From Kiloniellaceae bacterium (GTDB lineage Bacteria > Pseudomonadota > Alphaproteobacteria > Kiloniellales > J153), in the NCBI GenBank assembly GCA_021776095.1, contig JAJFGO010000118.1:1-64000 (forward strand): a stretch of 64,000 nt of DNA. Direction: 5' to 3'. Positions 1 to 5,705 of the stretch are shown here, in pieces (position 1 is the stretch's first letter; every line of letters begins with the position of its first letter). Both the position numbers and the translations under genes were made by a program. The notes beneath the pieces were generated by a model. That model did not search any database. It was not told the DNA's origin and was given only the letters and a program-made list of their open reading frames with translations.

Positions 1-405
1 TTCGCCGATTCCGAGGGGCTCGACAAACACCGCGACGCCCGGCTGCACCTGACCCAGGAGGCCTTGCGCACCCGCGGTACGGACGAATGGCTGGCGCGTT
101 TAGAGGCCGAGGATGTGCCTTGCGCGCCGGTCCTTACCCGATACGCGGCAATACGCCACCCGCAGGTCGAAGCCTCGGAAATCGTGGTCGAGCACGAGCA
201 TCCTCAGGCCGGGCGGCTGCGCCAGACCCGGCCGCCAGCGCGCTTTTCCGAGGCCGCGCTGGAAATCCGCCACCCGGCCCCGCTTCTGGGCGGAAATACC
301 CGCGACATTTTGGCGGAGGCGGGCTTGAGCGACGGCGAGATCGCGGCGCTGATCGATGTTGGCGCCGCGACGCAGTCCGAGGTTCCGGAAGGAAAGACAG
401 CGTGA
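1..405 (+). CDS. CaiB/BaiF (family III) CoA-transferase, 3' end only
   Basis: The reading frame is open from the first base, so the N-terminal part lies outside the window and only about 134 C-terminal residues are seen. The tail has the family III pattern of a proline-rich segment followed by APLLGGNTRDIL and a predicted helix. These enzymes move CoA between acyl-CoA thioesters and free acids, as in carnitine, formate/oxalate or 2-methylacyl-CoA metabolism. The substrate cannot be read from this fragment. The stop overlaps the GTG start of the glutathione transferase gene (GTGA), so the two are probably co-transcribed. The catalytic Asp region is not in view. Confidence 0.8.
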   Translation, partial: FADSEGLDKHRDARLHLTQEALRTRGTDEWLARLEAEDVPCAPVLTRYAAIRHPQVEASEIVVEHEHPQAGRLRQTRPPARFSEAALEIRHPAPLLGGNTRDILAEAGLSDGEIAALIDVGAATQSEVPEGKTA

Positions 406-1103
406 TCGATTTCTATTACTGGCCGACGCCGAATGGCTGGAAGGTCGCGATCCTGCTGGAGGAACTGGGCGTGGCCTATCGCATGATCCCGGTGAACATT
501 GGCAAGGGCGATCAGTTCAAGCCGGACTTTCTGAAGCTTAGCCCGAACAATCGCATGCCCGCGATCCTCGACCGCGATGTCGAAGGTGCGCCGGTCCCGG
601 TCTTCGAATCGGGCGCCATCATGTTCTATCTGGCGGAAAAGACGGGGCGCTTCGTGCCCGCCGATCCGCTCGGCCGCAAGGAGGCCCTGGAGTGGCTATT
701 CTGGCAGACCGGAAATCAGGGGCCCATGGCCGGGCAGCTTAGCCATTTCGTCAACTACGCGCCTGAGGGCGAGGACTACGGGCGGGAGCGCTACGCGGCA
801 GAATACGACCGTTGCCTGGGGGTTTTGGAGCGGCGCCTGGAGGGGCGGGACTACATCCTGGGCGACTATTCGATCGCCGACATGATTTGTTGGCCCTGGG
901 TCTTGATCGCCAAACCGCTCGGCGCATCGTTCGACGCTTTTCCGCGAGTCGCCGCCTGGCGCAACCGGATCAAACTGCGCCCGGCCGTTCAAAAGGCGGT
1001 CGAATTGGGCAAGGAATTCCGACGCCGCGCGCCGCCCAGTGAGGCGGAACGCAAGGTGCTATTCGGCCAAACCGCCGCCAGCGTCACCGCAAATCAGGAT
1101 TGA
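402..1103 (+). CDS. Glutathione S-transferase family protein (YfcG/YghU-like)
   Basis: A 233-residue protein starting at GTG 402, in a GTGA overlap with the upstream CoA-transferase stop. The N-terminal thioredoxin fold begins YYWPTPNGWKV, the start typical of the Nu-class group where a TPN motif serves glutathione or glutathione-disulfide binding. It continues with NNRMPAI (cis-Pro loop) and FESGAIMFYLAEK. The C-terminal all-helical domain contains GDYSIADMICWPW. Family members have disulfide-bond reductase or peroxidase activity and act in the cytoplasm. An in-frame extension back to 87 exists but crosses the upstream gene and lacks family similarity, so I rejected it. The exact substrate is unknown. 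Confidence 0.88.
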   Translation: MIDFYYWPTPNGWKVAILLEELGVAYRMIPVNIGKGDQFKPDFLKLSPNNRMPAILDRDVEGAPVPVFESGAIMFYLAEKTGRFVPADPLGRKEALEWLFWQTGNQGPMAGQLSHFVNYAPEGEDYGRERYAAEYDRCLGVLERRLEGRDYILGDYSIADMICWPWVLIAKPLGASFDAFPRVAAWRNRIKLRPAVQKAVELGKEFRRRAPPSEAERKVLFGQTAASVTANQD

Positions 1104-1124
1104 GCGGCGGCTAGGCCGGGCTAC

Positions 1125-2330
1125 TTACAGCCAAGCCTCTTCGAAGGGCAGGCTGCTCAGCACCTCGATGCCGGTCTCGGTGATCAACACCTGCTCTTCG
1201 AGCTTGACCCCCTCAGCCCCTTGGCCGGGGCCCAGATAGCTTTCGACGCAAATCGTCATGCCGGGTAGGAGGGGCGCGTCGTAGCGCCCATCCTGACGGT
1301 GCCAGAAGGCGACCGGATATTCGTCGCACATGCCGACCCCATGGATCAGGCAAGAGTAGACGTGGTCGCCATCCGGCGGATCGCCGATTTGCACGGCGAG
1401 GTCCGCTAGGGTCACGCCCGGGCCGATCCGCGCCAGCAATCGCAGCAAGTGGCCATAGGCTTGGGCGTAGGTCCGGCGCTGGGTATCGTTCGCCATGCCG
1501 CCGCCCGCGCGCCAGGTCCGCGAAATGTCGCAGCAATACCCGTGGCGCCCGATGAGATCGGTATCCAGGGCGACCAGATCGCCGTCCTCGATCGCCCGGT
1601 CCGAGCATTCCTGATACCACGGGTTTGTCCGGGGGCCGGAGGTGAGCAGGCGAGTTTCGATCCACTCGCCGCCGCGCGCGATATTTTCGCGGTGCAGCTC
1701 GGACCACAGCCCGCGTTCGGTCATGCCGGGCCGCAGGGCCGCCTGCATGGCCATGACAGAGGCTTCGCAAGCTTGGATCGATTGGCGCATCGCGGTCAGT
1801 TCTTGCGGTGTCTTGATCGCCCGGGCGGTCTCGGCCAAGTCTTGACCCTCCATGACCTCGATTCCCAGATCCCGCAGCGCTAAGTACCCGACGAAATCGA
1901 GCCGGTCCACCGCGATCCGCCGGTTCCCGCCGCCGTGACGCCTGACCAACTCGGCGATCTCAGCGGCCCAAAGTGCGGCGGCGTCCCGCGCGCCGGGCCC
2001 GGCCATCAAATGAACCCACGAGGTGGCGGGGCGCACCTCATCGACGGTCTCGATACCCTCGGCCAGGTGCTCGCAGCTGGCGAACTCGAACAGGACCACC
2101 GGTCCCTCGCTGGCGACAAAGGCGTAACGGGTCGGGTTATGCAGGCACCAGACCTGCATGTTGCTGACATCGGTCGCGTAACGGATGTTGATGGGGTCGA
2201 GAAAGACCGCCCCAGCCACGTCCGCGTCGCGCAAGACGCGGCGCAAACGGTCCAGTCTTTCACGCCGCAAGGCAGGTATGTCGAGCGCGGCGGGCCGGAC
2301 GGGTGTATCGGCAGGCCCGCCGACGTTCAC
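1125..2330 (-). CDS. M24-family metalloenzyme, DddP-like (DMSP lyase or creatinase/prolidase relative)
   Basis: A 401-residue protein with the creatinase fold: N-terminal domain to about residue 160, then a pita-bread catalytic domain. Expected metal ligands are present: D256/D258, D268, H330, E363 and E378. Motifs such as NIRYATDVSNMQ, GGEWIETRLL, SGPRTNPWYQEC and HGVGMCDEYP resemble, from memory, the marine DMSP lyase DddP more closely than ordinary Xaa-Pro peptidases. The GTG start at 2330 overlaps the stop of the upstream oxygenase by four bases, which fixes the start. It is translationally coupled to that oxygenase and probably controlled by the divergent LysR gene. DMSP cleavage is an inference. 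A creatinase-like hydrolase acting on a betaine or another small amide is the main alternative. Confidence 0.75.
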   Translation of the reverse strand: MNVGGPADTPVRPAALDIPALRRERLDRLRRVLRDADVAGAVFLDPINIRYATDVSNMQVWCLHNPTRYAFVASEGPVVLFEFASCEHLAEGIETVDEVRPATSWVHLMAGPGARDAAALWAAEIAELVRRHGGGNRRIAVDRLDFVGYLALRDLGIEVMEGQDLAETARAIKTPQELTAMRQSIQACEASVMAMQAALRPGMTERGLWSELHRENIARGGEWIETRLLTSGPRTNPWYQECSDRAIEDGDLVALDTDLIGRHGYCCDISRTWRAGGGMANDTQRRTYAQAYGHLLRLLARIGPGVTLADLAVQIGDPPDGDHVYSCLIHGVGMCDEYPVAFWHRQDGRYDAPLLPGMTICVESYLGPGQGAEGVKLEEQVLITETGIEVLSSLPFEEAWL

Positions 2331-3133
2331 GCAGCTGGCTCCAAAGCCGTGGCGCGGCCGAAGAAACCCAGCCGTTCCTCCTCGCTGAACAGGCGCCCGG
2401 GTTGTTCGTAATAGGAAAACACCGTGACCATACGCGACGTTTCGCCAACGGCGGCGGTCACGCGATGGGCTGTATCCTTGCCCTTGAACACGCTGAGCGT
2501 GCCGGGCGCGAGCGGCAGGGTTTTGACCTCGTCGTCTTGGCCGGCCAGAAGCCGCGCGACGCCGTCGTAATTGGGATCGCTGTCCGAGCGCAGGTCGCGG
2601 CGGTACTGGAACGCACCGCCCGCTGCTGGCGCCTGAAGTAACAGCGTGGTGGTGAACTCGGAACGGTCGAAATGCCAATTCAGAGCCTCGCCGGCGCGGT
2701 AGGCCATGACGTTGATCCGGGCCAGGGGGTCGGCCATGATGTAGAGCCGGGTTTTGCCCATGGCCGCGGCCAGAAACTCGGCCAGCGGTGCCCACTCGTA
2801 AATGCGGCACAAATCGCTGTGCGGGATTTGGTCGCCGCAAATGGTGCGGTTCACGGTCTCGACCCGCCGCAGCGCCGGGTGGTCGGGGGCAAGGTCCGCG
2901 ATGTCGTCGCGGAAGTAGATGTTGTGATCGCGCTTATGGGTGAAGGCCTGACGCTCGAACATAGGCTCGACCTCGGCGATGCAGCGCGCCAAGGCCTGCG
3001 GCCGGACCAAGCCTTCCAGGTTGAACATGCCGGTTTCCGCCAAGTCGCGGCGGCAGGCTGCGACCAGCGCCTGGCCACGGGGGCTGGTCAAGGTGTCGAG
3101 CGGATAGCGCTCGAGATCTAAGAGTTGTCGCAT
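2327..3133 (-). CDS. Fe(II)/2-oxoglutarate-dependent oxygenase, BesD/HalD-like family
   Basis: A 268-residue enzyme with a double-stranded beta-helix core. The iron-binding facial triad is visible as H154-x-D156 in LNWHFDRSEF and H223 in KDTAHRV, with R234 suited to binding the 2-oxoglutarate carboxylate. The surrounding blocks INVMAYR, GGAFQYRRD and APGTLSVFKGK match the family that databases often label HalD/BesD halogenase. In true BesD-type halogenases the Asp of the triad is Gly or Ala to make room for chloride. The Asp is intact here, so hydroxylation is expected. The substrate is unknown, but a free amino acid or small amine is likely from the family. It is the first gene of a two-gene operon with the M24 enzyme. 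Confidence 0.8.
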   Translation of the reverse strand: MRQLLDLERYPLDTLTSPRGQALVAACRRDLAETGMFNLEGLVRPQALARCIAEVEPMFERQAFTHKRDHNIYFRDDIADLAPDHPALRRVETVNRTICGDQIPHSDLCRIYEWAPLAEFLAAAMGKTRLYIMADPLARINVMAYRAGEALNWHFDRSEFTTTLLLQAPAAGGAFQYRRDLRSDSDPNYDGVARLLAGQDDEVKTLPLAPGTLSVFKGKDTAHRVTAAVGETSRMVTVFSYYEQPGRLFSEEERLGFFGRATALEPAA

Positions 3134-3208
3134 TTCGGTTAAGCCTCAGGGCTCCGGTTGAGCATCTCCCATCTACCGTCAAGTTCTTCTTGGTCTCAAG
3201 TCCATAAA

Positions 3209-3227
3209 TTCTTATGTTGACTTAGAA
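3209..3227. promoter_or_regulatory. Putative LysR-type operator (TTCT-N11-AGAA)
   Basis: In the intergenic space between the divergent oxygenase and LysR genes, TTCT at 3209-3212 and AGAA at 3224-3227 form a dyad separated by exactly 11 bases. This is the T-N11-A arrangement of LysR-family sites. The surrounding 50 bases are much more AT-rich than the genes. The position suits autoregulation and control of the divergent operon. Confidence 0.5.
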
Positions 3228-3233
3228 ATTCTT

Positions 3234-3239
3234 TATAAT
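3234..3239 (+). promoter_or_regulatory. Candidate -10 box (TATAAT) for the LysR gene
   Basis: A perfect TATAAT lies 25 bases upstream of the TTG start of the LysR gene. No good -35 sits at 17 bases: TTGACT at 3217-3222 is only 11 bases away and lies inside the proposed operator. The promoter may therefore be activator- or repressor-dependent. Confidence 0.4.
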
Positions 3240-3264
3240 ATCCGTTGTGTGAGGACGGCGTTCT

Positions 3265-4197
3265 TTGCAGAAACGATTGCCCCCCCTCAATGCGCTTAAG
3301 GCCTTCGAGGCTGCGGCGCGCGGCGGCGGCTATGTCTCGGCGGCTCGCGAACTGGGGGTATCCCCGGCGGCGGTCAGCCAGCAGGTCAAGAATCTGGAGG
3401 GCTTTTTCGACAAGCAACTGTTCACACGCTTCAACAATCGCCTGGTTTTGACCGACGCGGGCCTGGCGATTTTCGTCGAAAGCTCGACCGCACTAGAAAA
3501 GCTGGCCGCGATGACCCAGCGGGTCTTCGAGGGCGAGGTCCGCTCGCGCCTGGTGGTCAGCCTGCTTCCCTCGCTGGCGAATCGCTGGTTTAACCGGTCG
3601 TTGCCGGCGTTCCTCGATCTCGAACCGGCCATGCGCGTGGAGGTCCGGGTCGAAGACGATCCGGTCGATTTCGCGCGCTACAATATCGACGTACGCATTT
3701 GCTACGGGGCTCACCTCTATCCCGAACTGGCCAATACCGTCTTGGTTCGCGACGAGGTGCTACCCCTGTGTACCCCCGCCTTTATGGAGGGGCACGGATT
3801 CGATGGGGCTGTGCCCGGGGTGCTATCCGATACGCAGCTCATCCATACCCTTTGGGGGCCGAGCTTCGCGTCCCATCCCACTTGGACCGATTGGTTCGCG
3901 TGGGTCGGGCAGGACCGCGCACCCGATTTCGGCAAGGGGCATGGCGTGGGGCGGTCGAGCCTGGCCATCGATCTGGCCCTGGCCGGCAGCGGTATCGCGC
4001 TAGGTCAGCGCCTGCTGGCGCGCGACGAGATCGCCGAAGGCCGGCTCCTGGCGCCCTTCGAAGGGGCGATCCCGCTTGGGCATCCCTACTGCGCCGTGCA
4101 CCCGCGCGCTAAGGCACGCAAACCCGGGGTGCCGTCGTTCGTTCAATGGGCAGTGTGCGATGCGATGCGGGGTGTCGCGCCGCCTTTGGCTTACTGA
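3265..4197 (+). CDS. LysR-family transcriptional regulator (GcvA-like)
   Basis: A 310-residue regulator. Residues 5-65 form the winged HTH (LNALKAFEAAARGGG, then SPAAVSQQVKNLE), of the GcvA/AmpR subgroup type. The rest is the two-lobed periplasmic-binding-protein-like effector domain. The TTG start at 3265 is preceded by GAGGACGG, a plausible ribosome-binding site, and the alignment with family N-termini begins there. It is transcribed divergently from the oxygenase/M24 operon and probably controls it. The effector is unknown. Its 3' end overlaps the convergent methyltransferase gene by seven bases. Confidence 0.9.
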   Translation: MQKRLPPLNALKAFEAAARGGGYVSAARELGVSPAAVSQQVKNLEGFFDKQLFTRFNNRLVLTDAGLAIFVESSTALEKLAAMTQRVFEGEVRSRLVVSLLPSLANRWFNRSLPAFLDLEPAMRVEVRVEDDPVDFARYNIDVRICYGAHLYPELANTVLVRDEVLPLCTPAFMEGHGFDGAVPGVLSDTQLIHTLWGPSFASHPTWTDWFAWVGQDRAPDFGKGHGVGRSSLAIDLALAGSGIALGQRLLARDEIAEGRLLAPFEGAIPLGHPYCAVHPRAKARKPGVPSFVQWAVCDAMRGVAPPLAY

Positions 4198-4685
4198 GAA
4201 TCGGCCCGGTACATGAAATAGCGCCCGGGTTTGACCGCGTCGGGGAGCGCAACGGGCGTGGCCCCGGGAAACCCCAGGTCTTGGTCCGAGACGACCAGAC
4301 CTCCGGGTGCCAAGAGGCCGGCCAGTTGCGTTGCCAGGAAGCCGGCCAATTCCGCGTTGAGACGTGTGTTCCCGGTGCCGATATCGCTGTGCACCAGGGG
4401 GACCTTACCGGCGAAACGCGCCGCAGCGTCGGGCAGGGTCTCGCGGATATCGCCCAGGATCAGGTGCGCCCCATCGGGCACGCATTCCGCCGAGGCCGCG
4501 ACCTCGCGCTCAAAGACGAAGATGTCGCGCTCCGGGCACAGCTCGCGCAAATGATGATAGGTGCGGCCCTGGCCCAGCCCGAATTCGAGGATCGGGCCGG
4601 GCGACGCCGCGATCAGGCTGGCGGCGCGCTCGAGGCAGGCACGTTGGGCCTGTAAGCGGCGAATCACACTGTCCAGACGGCTCAT
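4191..4685 (-). CDS. Small class I SAM-dependent methyltransferase (Methyltransf_17-like), copy 2
   Basis: A 164-residue protein with a minimal Rossmann fold: PGPILEFGLGQGRTYHHLRE (SAM-binding motif I), an acidic end of beta-2 in IFVFERE, HLILGDIRETL (motif II) and VHSDIGTG. It resembles the small SAM-methyltransferase family I recall as Pfam Methyltransf_17. It is a clear paralogue of the neighbouring gene at 4697-5197, which begins with the same MSRLD..IRRL.AQRACL pattern, so the pair arose by tandem duplication. It is the last gene of the ABC / cyclic-nucleotide-binding / methyltransferase operon. The methyl acceptor is unknown. A cell-envelope or glycan target is inferred from context only. 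Confidence 0.8.
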   Translation of the reverse strand: MSRLDSVIRRLQAQRACLERAASLIAASPGPILEFGLGQGRTYHHLRELCPERDIFVFEREVAASAECVPDGAHLILGDIRETLPDAAARFAGKVPLVHSDIGTGNTRLNAELAGFLATQLAGLLAPGGLVVSDQDLGFPGATPVALPDAVKPGRYFMYRADSQ

Positions 4686-4696
4686 GCCCGCAGGGC

Positions 4697-5197
4697 CTAG
4701 CGCCCGTCGTCCGCGCGACGGTACAGGAAGTACACCCCCGGCGCCACGTCTTCGGGCAGGGCGAGGGCCACGCTGGGCACGAATGCGACATCACGGTCGG
4801 CCGCGACTAGGCCGCCGGGCCGCAAAATCGTCGGTAGGTATGCGGCGATGAAGGCCGCCTTGCGCGCGTCGCGCGCCGGGTTGGCGGAGCCGAAGTCGGC
4901 ATGGACTAGCGCGACCTGGCCGGCGAAACGCTCGGCTGCCGTTGGCAGCGTATCCTTGAAGTCGCCACAAAAAAGATGCGCCTGGTCCGGAATGCAATCG
5001 GGGTGCGCGGCGACCTCGCGGTCGAAAACGAAGATCTCGCGCCCCGGCAGAACCTCGCGCAGATGATCGTAGGTGCGTCCGTTCCCCAGGCCGAGTTCAA
5101 AGATCGGTCCGGGCAAATCGCGAATGGCCTCCGCAGCCTGGTTCAGGCAGGCGCGTTGGGCCTTGAGACGGCGGATGTTGATATCGAGCCGGCTCAC
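4697..5197 (-). CDS. Small class I SAM-dependent methyltransferase (Methyltransf_17-like), copy 1
   Basis: A 166-residue methyltransferase with motif I PGPIFELGLGNGRTYDHLRE, acidic residue in IFVFDRE, and HLFCGDFKDTL plus VHADFGSAN. The start is GTG at 5197. It lies 11 bases upstream of its paralogue and 37 bases downstream of the cyclic-nucleotide-binding gene, in the same direction, so all four genes probably form one transcript. The protein consists of little more than the SAM-binding core, so substrate binding may need a partner, possibly the second copy. The acceptor is unknown. Confidence 0.8.
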   Translation of the reverse strand: MSRLDINIRRLKAQRACLNQAAEAIRDLPGPIFELGLGNGRTYDHLREVLPGREIFVFDREVAAHPDCIPDQAHLFCGDFKDTLPTAAERFAGQVALVHADFGSANPARDARKAAFIAAYLPTILRPGGLVAADRDVAFVPSVALALPEDVAPGVYFLYRRADDGR

Positions 5198-5234
5198 GAC
5201 ACCACCGGCCTTACCTGGTGCATGGGAATGGAAA

Positions 5235-5684
5235 TCACTTAGCGCCCTCGCGTGCGGCCATCAGCAAGGCTGTTGTGTGCTCCAGGCGATGTGCCAGGAC
5301 GCGCATGATCTCGACACCCATTTCCGGGAAGTCGGTGACCATGCGGAAGAACAAATCCTTGGTAATTTCCAACGCGGTCAATTCACTGGTCGCGACCACG
5401 CTGGCGGTTCGCGGCACGTCGCACAGAATCGCGATCTCGCCGATGATATCGTTCTTGCCGACCTGCGCCACCACCAGCGGACCGTTGTTTTGGACCACAA
5501 TATCGGCGTCACCTTCGATGATGATAAAGGCGGATTCGCCGGCGTCGCCCTGGTCGCAAAGAGATTGCCCCGCCGTGAAGGTCAAGCGTTGGCTGGCAAA
5601 GCACATGAGCTTCAATTTCGCCGAATCGATGTTGGCGAATAGGGGTATCTTGCGAAGGATTTCGACTTCTTGTTCAATGCTCAT
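5235..5684 (-). CDS. Stand-alone cyclic-nucleotide-binding domain protein (Crp-like)
   Basis: A 149-residue protein made almost entirely of one CNBD beta-roll. The phosphate-binding cassette is visible as GEIAILCDVPRTASVVA (about residues 85-101), with the Glu and Arg that contact the ribose and cyclic phosphate. No HTH follows, so it is not a transcription factor. The C-terminal helix could bind a partner. It lies 21 bases after the large ABC exporter gene and probably regulates that exporter or the methyltransferases. A class III cyclase is encoded 10 kb away at 16095-17546. Nucleotide preference (cAMP or cGMP) cannot be read with certainty. Confidence 0.87.
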   Translation of the reverse strand: MSIEQEVEILRKIPLFANIDSAKLKLMCFASQRLTFTAGQSLCDQGDAGESAFIIIEGDADIVVQNNGPLVVAQVGKNDIIGEIAILCDVPRTASVVATSELTALEITKDLFFRMVTDFPEMGVEIMRVLAHRLEHTTALLMAAREGAK

Positions 5685-5705
5685 ACTTCAACTCCGATCT
5701 AGCCG

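Noticed and set aside
1..405. DddD-type DMSP CoA-transferase
   Set aside because: Only a generic family III C-terminus is visible, and DddD is a much longer fused protein.
3217..3239. TTGACT plus TATAAT as a standard promoter
   Set aside because: Spacing is 11 bases, too short for a sigma-70 promoter.
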